Shown: one piece after another, positions 1 to 6,075 of the stretch
How positions within the stretch are numbered: the first letter of the stretch is position 1
Layout: every line of letters starts with the position of its first letter
Assembly: GCA_050692915.1 (NCBI GenBank)
Contig: JBOGVU010000079.1
Coordinates: 1-11,683, forward strand
Direction: 5' to 3'
DNA: 11,683 nt
Source of the DNA: CALAEC01 sp050692915
GTDB lineage: Bacteria > Actinomycetota > UBA4738 > CALAEC01
Notes under the pieces: generated by a model
The model's database searches: none
Seen by the model: the letters and a program-made list of their open reading frames with translations, nothing else
What the model was told of the DNA's origin: nothing
Made by a program: the position numbers and the translations under genes

Positions 1-1
1 C

Positions 2-985
2 CTCGACGGCACGATCGCCACCCGTTACACCGAGGGGAACCGCGAGTACGACGTCCGCGTCATGTTCCCCCGCGAGCGGTTCACGAGCCCCGAGGATCTC
101 CTGTCGGTGGCGCTCTTCCCGGCCGCGTTCGCGGGCGCTGCCCCTGTCTACCTGCGCGACGTGGCCACGGTGGAGACGGGGCTCGGGCCGACCAGCATCC
201 TGCGCGAGGAGCAGAACCGGGCGCTCCGGATCGAGGCGGACGTCATCACGGAGGTGGCATCGGTCGGTACGGTGGACGACGCCATCCAGGCCCGGCTCGC
301 CGGGCTCGACCTGCCGGACGGCTACGGGATCTTGATCGCGGGCGAGGCAGAATCGATCCGCGACAACAACCGTCAGCTCACGGTCGTGGCGCTCCTGGCC
401 GTGTTCCTGGTCTTCGTCGTCCTCGCGGTCCTCTACGAGAGCCTCGTCAACCCGTTCGTGATCCTGCTCGCGATCCCGCTCTCGCTGATCGGCGTGGGGC
501 TCCTCGTCTGGGCCACGGGTACCCCGTTGAGCGCGCCGGTTCTCCTGGGGGTCATCCTGCTGGCCGGGATCGTCGTGAACAACGCGATCCTCATGATCGA
601 GTATGCCGAGCAGTATCGACGGAAGAAGGGCCTGTCGCTGGAGGAGGCGATCGTCGAGGCCGGCGCCGTGCGCCTGCGGCCGATCCTCATGACCACGCTC
701 ACCACGGTCTTCGGGATGCTCCCGCTCGCGCTCGGGATCGGCGAGGGATCGGAGCTCATGCAGCCCCTGGCGATCGCGGTGATCGGCGGGCTCTCGTTCT
801 CGACCATCCTGACGCTGGTCGTGATCCCCGGGGCCTACGTCATGGTGAACCGCGGCGGGACGCGGCTCCATGGGTGGCTGACGGGGCGGCGCGCCGAGGC
901 GGAGCCGGTCGCTCCGCCGCGCCGGCGGCCGGAGCCCGAGCCCGCCCTGGAGCCGGTGGCGCGGGCAAGGGAGGAGCCGGCCTAG
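2..985 (+). CDS. RND-family multidrug/metabolite efflux pump, C-terminal part (5' end outside window)
   Basis: This is the last 327 codons of an inner-membrane RND (AcrB/HAE1-like) proton-driven exporter, which works with a periplasmic adaptor and an outer-membrane channel. The frame is open from base 2 (reading LDGTIATRYTEGNREYDVRV), so the ATG at 62 is internal and the gene starts upstream of the window. The first ~100 residues are the end of the periplasmic porter domain, including the typical segment VYLRDVATVETG. Then come five hydrophobic segments matching TM8-TM12, roughly nt 377-436, 452-514, 536-595, 677-739 and 764-847. The conserved RND signatures GIVVNNAILMIEY and RLRPILMTTLTTVFGMLPLA are present. 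A Pro/Arg/Glu-rich cytoplasmic tail precedes the TAG stop. The substrate cannot be told from this part. Adaptor and channel genes are not seen downstream, so they would lie upstream or elsewhere. Confidence 0.93.
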   Translation, partial: LDGTIATRYTEGNREYDVRVMFPRERFTSPEDLLSVALFPAAFAGAAPVYLRDVATVETGLGPTSILREEQNRALRIEADVITEVASVGTVDDAIQARLAGLDLPDGYGILIAGEAESIRDNNRQLTVVALLAVFLVFVVLAVLYESLVNPFVILLAIPLSLIGVGLLVWATGTPLSAPVLLGVILLAGIVVNNAILMIEYAEQYRRKKGLSLEEAIVEAGAVRLRPILMTTLTTVFGMLPLALGIGEGSELMQPLAIAVIGGLSFSTILTLVVIPGAYVMVNRGGTRLHGWLTGRRAEAEPVAPPRRRPEPEPALEPVARAREEPA

Positions 986-1020
986 CCTGTCCTGGCTGTG
1001 GTAGCTCCGCCTGCCTCGCT

Positions 1021-1083
1021 AACAAGGTGGGCCTGCTGGAGTTGGCGAAGCAGCTGGGCACCGTCTCTCAGGCCTGCAAGATC
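1021..1083 (+). pseudogene. Micro-remnant of an IS481-type transposase N-terminus
   Basis: About 21 codons read NKVGLLELAKQLGTVSQACK, matching the start of the helix-turn-helix region of a widespread IS481-family transposase (family consensus KVGLLELAKQLGNVSQACKVMGYSRD, from memory). The match stops abruptly after ACKI. The next bases do not encode the expected MGYSRDSFYRF, and nothing of the DDE domain follows. It lies 36 nt after the RND stop codon. It is a truncated fossil without function. The remainder of 986-1141 shows nothing I can assign. Confidence 0.6.
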
Positions 1084-1141
1084 TCGGAGTTGCGTCCCTC
1101 AGTCCGTAGGTACCTGCCGCTCGGCCCCTGGACAACTTGAT

Positions 1142-1456
1142 CTAAGTGCGTCGCCCCTCTAGCCAGCGAACGAAGTAGGCATACATGCGGGCTTCGATGT
1201 CGCGGATGGCATCCTGCTTGGGGCGTGGCGACCATCCCGCTCCCGGATTGCAGAGGGCTAGGATCCATAACCCTCAGGACCCCAAAGAGATAGCTGTCCA
1301 CCTCTTCGCAGTGCTCCCATACCCTCGAGAGGACCCTTCCCCAAAGGCTTATTCAGACCTTTCATAGCCAGGTAACGGAATAGTAACGCCCTCCCCCTAC
1401 ACTCCACACGATAGCTCCAGCCGTGCCAGCGCATCCAGAACTTGACGTGCCGACAT
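1142..1456 (-). pseudogene. Frameshifted small ORF of unknown family
   Basis: Coding-like peptide segments occur on the minus strand in successive frames, ending at a TAG at 1142-1144. From the start they read MSARQVLDALARLELSCGV (from 1456), then GEGVTI after an in-frame TAG, then RVWEHCEEVDSYLFGVLRVM in a second frame, and finally KQDAIRDIEARMYAYFVRWL in a third. The pieces have the amphipathic, GC3-rich look of real protein, and at least two indels plus stops separate them. The N-terminal pattern (VLDALARL..., then a short GEGVTI strand) loosely recalls TubC-type N-terminal domains, but I would not assign that. The ATG lies within the same CATG as the start of the divergent AraC-type gene. 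It could be an artefact of reading noise; confidence is low. Confidence 0.3.
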
Positions 1457-2177
1457 GCCACGGAGAATCGCGCCCTCTGTCCGCCTCGTGGGAACCGATG
1501 AGCTGCTCTTCAAGCGCATCGCATCGCTCCTCCCCAAAGACGTAGAGATCGAGCTCTAGCGGTCTCTCGACGAGGTAGGCGTACCTGCCAGGCCACCGGC
1601 GTTTACCCTGTATCAAACCCCCCGAATAAACAACACCGAGCGTTGGCTGATCGAGCGTTATCTGCAGGAGGCTCCGCGGCGCCTGGTGATTCTCTGTGAC
1701 CAAGCCGATCCTCCCGAAATCTTTGGACTCACAGTAACCGGATCGACTATAGGACTCATCGCCATTGAAAGTGACCGTTCGCGAGAGAGCTTGGCCGAGC
1801 GCTTGAAATCCTGGTACTGGGGAGGTCTCATTCGGCCGGATTGGGCTGGCCTTGGATCCCCAGCGGAAGCGAAACCCTCCTATCACGTCGGCTTTTTGAT
1901 GAAGATCATTGAGCGTAACCCCCTTCACGATTGGCGAGTAGAGGAACTCGCCAATCGCCTCAGGGTCTCCGAAAGGACCTTGAATCGCAGTGTGCAGGGT
2001 TACTTCGGTTGCACTGTGAAGACGCTCCTGGTGGCACTGCGTTACCAGTTATTGGAGAATTCTCGCGAGATCGGCCAACACAGCTGGGATGATCTCGCCA
2101 ACCTCTTCGGGTTCTCCTCCGCCAAAGAGCTTCACCGCTGGCGCCGCGATTTTGAACGTAGGCGACGCTCACCATAA
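1455..2177 (+). pseudogene. AraC-type helix-turn-helix regulator, interrupted by one in-frame TAG
   Basis: From ATG 1455 one frame of 241 codons runs to TAA 2175-2177, broken only by TAG at 1557-1559 (after EVEIEL-like text: KDVEIEL-stop-RSLDEVG). Both sides read as the same protein. Residues ~1-115 form a poorly conserved alpha/beta domain, possibly receiver-like, containing RRLVILCDQADPPEIFGL. Residues ~148-235 carry the two helix-turn-helices of the AraC/XylS DNA-binding domain: VEELANRLRVSERTLNR, then LANLFGFSSAKELHRW. The only start codon after the stop that preserves the HTH is GTG 1686, which would give a 163-aa protein with a clipped N-domain. No strong Shine-Dalgarno is visible before either start. 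The region looks less GC-rich than the pump gene, suggesting a separate origin. Possible explanations are a recent nonsense mutation (CAG to TAG), readthrough, or an assembly error. Confidence 0.6.
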
Positions 2178-2435
2178 CCGCCAACTTGGAGTTGCCCTCC
2201 ATGAGAAGGCCACCCGTGTCAAGAGAGAGAGCACCCCTTACCTCGCCTCCATTCGCAGTCTCGGTGAGCCGCATCCGGCTCGCTGCATGCTGATGTCCGT
2301 CCCGTTCGGACGCTGCAATCCGCTTATCGGCCTCGATGGCTTAGGGCAACTGCGCAGTCGTCCGGACCGGGCATCGGGGGCATCTCCTCTCGGGCTATAG
2401 GCGCCTTCGGCTACACGGCCTCTTGTCGTTGTTCT

Positions 2436-3506
2436 CTATGCGGCTGCCGACTCTCGTTGAGAGTTTCGGAGCGGTTCGTACACTTCGCCGGTGGACCAGA
2501 GGCTATGCAACAGGACGGCCAGTTTGCGAGCCACGGCGACGATGGCTCGCTTCTTGACGTTGTTCCCTCCCCGTTCCGCGATCTGCAAGCCCCACCGCCG
2601 CAGATCGGTGTCCGGCCCGAAGGGACCGAGGATGTAGTGGGCGGCCTGGGTCAGGAGGTGCCTCAGCATCGGATCTCCGGACTTGGTCGTCCGAAGCTGC
2701 GGACTGGCGTTGCCGGAGTCCCGTTTCCGAGGGACCAGACCCAGGTAGGGCCCCACGGACCGGCTCGTCGGGAACCGATCCGGATCTTCCAGCGTGAGCA
2801 CGTAGCACAGCGCGGTCACCGGCCCCACGCCGGGCACCTGTCGCAGCAGGGCCGTCTCCGGATACTTGACCTCGGAGATCTCCTTGATCCGCTTGTCGTA
2901 GTGCCGGATCTTCTCGGTCAAGTGACCGATCACGTCCACCAGCGGGAGCAAGGCGGCCTCGAGCTCCTCCGGGATCACCCCTTCCACCTTGCGGTGGAAG
3001 CTCGGCGTTCCGCAACTCGGCAAGCGTCCGCCGACGGCTTTCACGCTGCCGCGGACATGGTTGATCAACGCGGTCCGGGCGCGGACCAGAGCGTCCCGGG
3101 AACGCAGAACTGTCAGGTGAGCGTGCGTGTTCTGACTTCGATGCCGTACCGGCGCCAGAAGCTTGGGATCAAGCCGACCGACCCGCGCCAGGTATTCGGC
3201 GTCGGCCCGGTCGCTCTTCTGGTCGTTTTCATAGATCAGACGGAGCTTGCGAGGGTTGGCCACGATCACCTCATGGCCGGCTGTGGCCAGCAACCGGCTG
3301 ATCCACGGGGAATGGGGCCCCACTTCCAAGACAACTCGGGCTGCAGCCATCTCCTTGAACCGTCGACCTAGGGCCTTCTTCGTGGTGGCGACCCGGGACT
3401 CCTCGATGATCTCTCCCTGTCGTTCCAACCGACACAGCTGACTCGTCCGATCCCCCACGTCCAGTCCAACTGTGTCCGGGTGCGGTCTCGTGTTACCTTC
3501 CGTCAT
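2436..3506 (-). CDS. IS110-family RNA-guided transposase (DEDD recombinase)
   Basis: This is an intact 356-aa transposase. IS110 enzymes have an N-terminal RuvC-like DEDD domain and a C-terminal Tnp domain with a nucleophilic serine, and in studied members a bridge RNA pairs with donor and target DNA. The RuvC-like acidic residues are visible as D16 (GLDVGD), E61 (VLEVGP) and D99/D102 (KSDRADAEYLARVGRLD). The Tnp domain includes LRQVPGVGPVTALCYVLTLE (residues 221-240) and YLGLVPRKRDSGN, where Ser264 is the likely nucleophile, followed by TTKSGDPMLRHLLTQAAHY. A GGAGG lies 5 nt before ATG 3506, fixing the start; the stop is TAG at 2436-2438. Length and motifs are full and no lesion is seen, so the enzyme may be active. 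The long plus-strand ORF across it is its antisense shadow. Confidence 0.95.
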   Translation of the reverse strand: MTEGNTRPHPDTVGLDVGDRTSQLCRLERQGEIIEESRVATTKKALGRRFKEMAAARVVLEVGPHSPWISRLLATAGHEVIVANPRKLRLIYENDQKSDRADAEYLARVGRLDPKLLAPVRHRSQNTHAHLTVLRSRDALVRARTALINHVRGSVKAVGGRLPSCGTPSFHRKVEGVIPEELEAALLPLVDVIGHLTEKIRHYDKRIKEISEVKYPETALLRQVPGVGPVTALCYVLTLEDPDRFPTSRSVGPYLGLVPRKRDSGNASPQLRTTKSGDPMLRHLLTQAAHYILGPFGPDTDLRRWGLQIAERGGNNVKKRAIVAVARKLAVLLHSLWSTGEVYEPLRNSQRESAAA

Positions 3507-3597
3507 GCCAACCTCCGTGCTCTGGGCTTCGAGCCCGTTGTCATTCTGGGGTACCTCACAAGGCTAACCCCGCTGCGCGGGGGTTGGCCTTCTCATA
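3507..3597 (-). ncRNA. Candidate bridge-RNA / left-end region of the IS110 element
   Basis: Between the transposase start and the neighbouring IS3 terminal repeat lie ~90 nt of non-coding DNA. In the IS110 subgroup the bridge RNA is encoded upstream of the transposase gene; in the IS1111 subgroup it is downstream. The segment holds a strong hairpin (3560-3591) and a Shine-Dalgarno for the transposase. The assignment rests on position and structure only; no guide loop could be matched to a flank, and 90 nt is short compared with the ~177-nt bridge RNA of IS621. Confidence 0.3.
3560..3591. repeat. Long hairpin upstream of IS110 transposase
   Basis: AAGGCTAACCCCGC pairs with GCGGGGGTTGGCCTT across a TGC loop. 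All 14 left-arm bases pair, including one T-G wobble, with one bulged G. No T-run follows on either strand, so an ordinary intrinsic terminator is less likely than a structural element of the IS end or its RNA. Confidence 0.7.
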
Positions 3598-3600
3598 TCA

Positions 3601-3621
3601 TCCGCTTTCGTGGACGGTTGA
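3601..3621 (-). repeat. Probable 3' terminal inverted repeat of an IS3-family element
   Basis: On the minus strand, ten nucleotides after the IS3 transposase stop, the sequence reads TCAACCGTCCACGAAAGCGG. It resembles the CCGTCCACGAAA-type ends typical of this IS3 branch (from memory). The partner 5' repeat is not in the window. The IS110 non-coding end begins immediately beyond it. Confidence 0.4.
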
Positions 3622-3631
3622 AGATTTGGGA

Positions 3632-3980
3632 TCACGCCGCGGCTTGACTCCTCTTTTTGAAGTTCACAGGGGACTCGTAATCGAGGGCTGAGTGTCGACG
3701 GTGCGGGTTGTACCAGCCTTCGATGTAATCGAAGACGGCCATGCGGGCCTCGGGCCGGGTCCGGAAGGAGGTCCGGTCCAGCAGCTCACACTCCAGGGTC
3801 GCGAAGAAGCTCTCGCACAGCGCGTTGTCGTAGGCATCACCGACCGATCCCATCGAGGGTCGGACGCCGGCCTCCTGGCAGCGGAGACCGAAGGCGATCG
3901 AGGTGTACTGACAACCCTGGTCCGAGTGATGGATGACGTCCGCCGGCCGACGCAGCGTGGCAGCCGCAGCGAGTAGCGAG
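3632..3980 (-). pseudogene. IS3-family transposase orfB, C-terminal half only
   Basis: This is the 3' half of an rve-type DDE transposase. Visible are the second catalytic Asp (ADVIHHSDQGCQYTS), the catalytic Glu (GDAYDNALCESFFATLECEL) and the closing motif FDYIEGWYNPHRRHSALDYE, ending at TGA 3632-3634. The first catalytic Asp block (WVADITY) is missing: homology fades upstream of TLRRPADV, near 3970-3990, where unrelated sequence begins. The frame stays open to a GTG at 4018, so a fused 128-aa ORF exists but cannot be catalytic. A missing N-terminal block of the same type, on the same strand, appears at 11567-11683. Confidence in the family is high; the exact truncation point is uncertain. 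Confidence 0.88.
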
Positions 3981-4023
3981 ACGGGATGCCAGAGAGCGGA
4001 GGGCACCGGATGTCCCACCCCCG

Positions 4024-4032
4024 TGCTAGAAT
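4024..4032 (+). promoter_or_regulatory. Extended -10 promoter element for the 4039/4964 unit (leaderless type)
   Basis: TGCTAGAAT combines an extended TG with -10 hexamer TAGAAT (4027-4032). The six-base spacing to 4039 places the expected +1 exactly on the GTG start codon, implying a leaderless mRNA. No good -35 box is visible. The same 11 bases, TGCTAGAATCC, recur at 6062-6072 before another start codon. Confidence 0.5.
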
Positions 4033-4038
4033 CCGGTC

Positions 4039-4967
4039 GTGAGGGCGACGGGAGAGAAGCCGGAATCGATGGATCGGGCGCTCCTCGAAAGGATCGCCGA
4101 GGCGGAGCACGCGCTCCGTATGTATCGGGCGGCCCGGAACGACGGCCGACTGACGCGGGAGGAGGCCATCTACCTCCTGGACACCGCCTTCTTCCATCTC
4201 CTCATCCTCCTGGGAAGGCACCTCTGGCTCCGCGACTTCGAGCCCCGAGCGAGGGCCCTGAGGGCCGCCCACGGGCTCGCCGAGGAGGAACACTGGGAGC
4301 CGGCGAACCGCCCGAGGCTTATCGCCGCCTGGTCGAGGAGCATTGGGCCCGGCTCACGCGGGTAGAGGACGAGACCGCGCGCGAGCACGGCTGCGAGGAG
4401 CTGCTCCACCTCTACCGGCACGACCGCCCCGAGCTCGAGCGGCTCTGCGACGCGGGCCAGCGATCCTGGGAAGGCAGGCCATGGGAGATCCGGACCCTTT
4501 ACCGTACGGTCCGGGATCACGCCGAGTGGGCCCCGGAGGTCCTGTGGCAACTGACGGGGGCAGTCCTCGAGGAGCTTCTAGAGCAGGCGGAAAAGGACCC
4601 TGCCGTGCTCCGCTGGGACGGCTTCGTGCGATATGTCGAGTTCCCCGCTCTCTGGCCCGAGGGCGCGGGCCTTCCCGAGCGTCCGCCAGGGCCGTCCCTG
4701 TCCGATGGGGAGGCGCTCGCCGACCACATCGATCGGGAGGCCCACATGGCCAAGGTGGCCTGGGCCATCCGGTCGGTGGTTCCTCCCGTGACCCGGATCA
4801 TCGAGGACGGCCGGACGCGGATCCGGGTCCACCCCGAGGCGAAGGCCGCCCTGGCCTCGCTCGATCGCCGGGAGCGGAGAGTCCGAATGCGCAGGTGGCG
4901 CGAGTCCTACCGGATCGCCTTCCAAGTCGAGGCCGGGTTGGCGGAGCCCCGTACACCGCCGGCGTGA
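4039..4967 (+). pseudogene. Unknown alpha-helical protein, first gene of a two-gene unit, one frameshift
   Basis: I do not recognise the family. Two frames together give one ~309-aa protein. Frame A starts at GTG 4039 (or ATG 4069, MDRALLERIAEAEHALRMYR) and is good through EEEHWEPAN near 4308. Frame B takes over at PPEAYRRLVEEHWARLTRVE and runs to TGA 4965-4967. Each frame becomes Arg/Pro/Gly-rich noise on the other side of ~4310, and frame B has no start codon nearby, so a single-base deletion-type shift is the simplest reading. The protein is rich in Glu, Arg, Leu and Trp, with no signal peptide, no convincing TM segment, and a basic C-terminal stretch (LDRRERRVRMRRWRE). The promoter-like TGCTAGAAT lies just upstream, and the next gene starts within its stop codon. 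A programmed frameshift is unlikely because no slippery heptamer or downstream structure is evident; an assembly error is possible. Confidence 0.55.
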
Positions 4968-5233
4968 CGGTCCGCTTCGACCCCCTGGTCCTAGATTGCG
5001 ACCGCGAAGTGGCCTACCACCCTGCCTGGTGCGAGATCGCCTTCCGGGACGGGTCCGCCAACCGGGGAGAGTGGTCGATGGAGGACGTGCAGGAGCTTGG
5101 GCGGGCTATCGAGGAGAAGCTCTCGGCCGGCCCCGTCAGGACCTGGTCACCCGCCACGACCGCCACCTGCCGCACCTGTACCCACTCGATGCCCGGGACG
5201 GGGTCGAGAGCCACTCGTAGCTCGTCGGGGTGA
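4964..5233 (+). CDS. Small unknown protein, translationally coupled; C-terminus probably cut off
   Basis: GTG 4964 overlaps the previous stop as GTGA, the usual sign of translational coupling. The first ~60 residues look like a real folded domain: VTVRFDPLVLDCDREVAYHP, then AWCEIAFRDGSANRGEWSME and DVQELGRAIEEKLS. After about 5147 the translation turns into Thr/Ser/Arg-rich noise up to TGA 5231-5233. That part lies over the minus-strand LigD fragment, so the original 3' end was probably lost at that junction. I recognise no family. Partnering with the upstream gene is inferred from the overlap only. Confidence 0.5.
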   Translation: MTVRFDPLVLDCDREVAYHPAWCEIAFRDGSANRGEWSMEDVQELGRAIEEKLSAGPVRTWSPATTATCRTCTHSMPGTGSRATRSSSG

Positions 5234-5649
5234 TCGAGATCCTCGGCGCGGACAGGATGCGGGTGGAGCTCCAGGCAGGCGAGGTTGGCGAGCCACGCGA
5301 GCGCCGCGGCATCGCGCGGAACGACCTCCTCGGCGCTCCGGCCCGAGGGGAAGCGCAGCGATACGACCTCGATCCACGGCGGTCGCGATTTCGGCGCCCG
5401 CTTCTGATAGAAGAAATCCTCCCTGATCCCGTTCGGGTAGCGCACCAGCACGTTGGGCCAGCCTCCGGCCCCCCGCAGCGCGCCCTCGGCCACGGCCAGG
5501 TAGTAGCGGACGAGATCCATCTTGGTGTGCTTGGGCTTGGGAAAGAGGATCTTGCGCGGGTTCGAGATCGTGACCTCGCGACCCGCGACCTCGAGCTGCT
5601 CGGGCGCGCCGGTCTTCTTGCCGGCGGACGTTTTCCGGGATCGTGGCAT
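5147..5649 (-). pseudogene. ligD: LigD-type primase-polymerase domain, N-terminal half, catalytic Asp lost
   Basis: LigD polymerase domains (archaeo-eukaryotic primase superfamily) add nucleotides at double-strand breaks during Ku-dependent end joining. From ATG 5649, preceded by AAGGAGG 11 nt upstream, the protein shows REVTISNPRKILFP, TKMDLVRYYLAVAEGALRGA, FFYQKRAPKSRPPWIE, EVVPRDAAALAWLANLACLE and HPHPVRAEDLDHPDELR. Homology ends near residue 168 (VRQVAVVA); the open frame to 5014 beyond that is antisense to the plus-strand gene. A full domain is about 270-300 residues, so over a third is missing. The metal-binding motif normally written DLDP reads ALDP (residues 147-150), so the first catalytic Asp is Ala. 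Both defects argue for a non-functional remnant. No ligase or nuclease domain and no Ku gene is in the window. Confidence 0.8.
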
Positions 5650-5727
5650 GCCTCCTGCTACCTCCTTGCCCACGCTCGCGTTCCGCCAAAGGCGGTTCCC
5701 CCGCAGCGGACCCAGCGCTCGAGCCCC

Positions 5728-6054
5728 TCAAGGCTGTATCACGTTATCCAGCTCGAAGACATCCGCAGGCGTCAGCTCGGGGATCGGACGCTCGTCCGGA
5801 GCGGGCACCAGAGCGAACCAGCACGCTGGCGTCCGGGCGAACATGATCCGTGTCACCTCCCCGGTTCGCAGGTCGTAGTGGAACTGGTGGTAGTTGCCAT
5901 TGGTGGACATGAGCACCCGCCACCCGGTCCGTGGATCGGTAACCAGGAAGGCCGCGCCGGGGCCGTGCTAATCGGTCTGGATGAAGCTCAAGGGGAATTG
6001 CACGACGACCGCATCGTCGTTCATCACCGTCGTGAACACGGCCCCAGCCGTCAC
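5728..6054 (-). pseudogene. Unknown small protein with one in-frame TAG
   Basis: From GTG 6054 (or ATG 6024) one frame of ~108 codons runs to TGA 5728-5730 and is interrupted only by TAG at 5968-5970. Before it: TVMNDDAVVVQFPLSFIQTD. After it: HGPGAAFLVTDPRTGWRVLM, then STNGNYHQFHYDLRTGEVTR and IMFARTPACWFALVPAP. Both sides look like real protein with consistent GC3-rich codons. The family is not recognised; there is no signal peptide or TM segment. The GTG sits six bases after a minus-strand TAGCAT, suggesting leaderless expression from the shared element at 6061-6070. The LigD fragment starts 78 nt downstream on the same strand, so they may once have been co-transcribed. Confidence 0.5.
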
Positions 6055-6060
6055 GGGCCC

Positions 6061-6070
6061 ATGCTAGAAT
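6061..6070. promoter_or_regulatory. CTAG-centred, near-symmetric -10 element serving divergent leaderless starts
   Basis: ATGCTAGAAT contains TGCTAGAAT on the plus strand and, reversed, TTCTAGCAT on the minus strand. Plus strand: TAGAAT (6065-6070), five bases, then ATG 6076. Minus strand: TAGCAT (6066-6061), six bases, then GTG 6054. Both spacings fit transcription starting at or within one base of the start codon. No -35 boxes are evident. Divergent use is an inference from symmetry and spacing. Confidence 0.45.
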
Positions 6071-6075
6071 CCCAG

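Noticed and set aside
1362..1928. 188-aa minus-strand ORF
   Set aside because: Antisense to the AraC-type gene, which has recognisable HTH motifs on the plus strand.
2178..2435. Possible gene or RNA downstream of the AraC-type gene
   Set aside because: Short ORFs on both strands have no protein character and no terminator or clear IS110 end could be defined.
2457..3371. 304-aa plus-strand ORF
   Set aside because: Antisense to the intact IS110 transposase; low-complexity His/Arg/Gln-rich translation with no motif.
3933..4290. N-terminal part of the 344-aa plus ORF from 3933
   Set aside because: Gly/Arg/Pro-rich translation overlapping the better frame of the 4039 gene; only the part after ~4310 is coding-like.
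5680..5698. CCGCC-AAA-GGCGG hairpin between the 5728 gene and the LigD fragment
   Set aside because: Only a 5-bp core stem and no T-run; too weak to call a terminator.
1557..5970. TAG reassigned as a sense codon
   Set aside because: The RND, IS110 transposase and 6329 genes all use TAG as their natural stop, and only two internal TAGs in good frames were seen apart from badly decayed ORFs.
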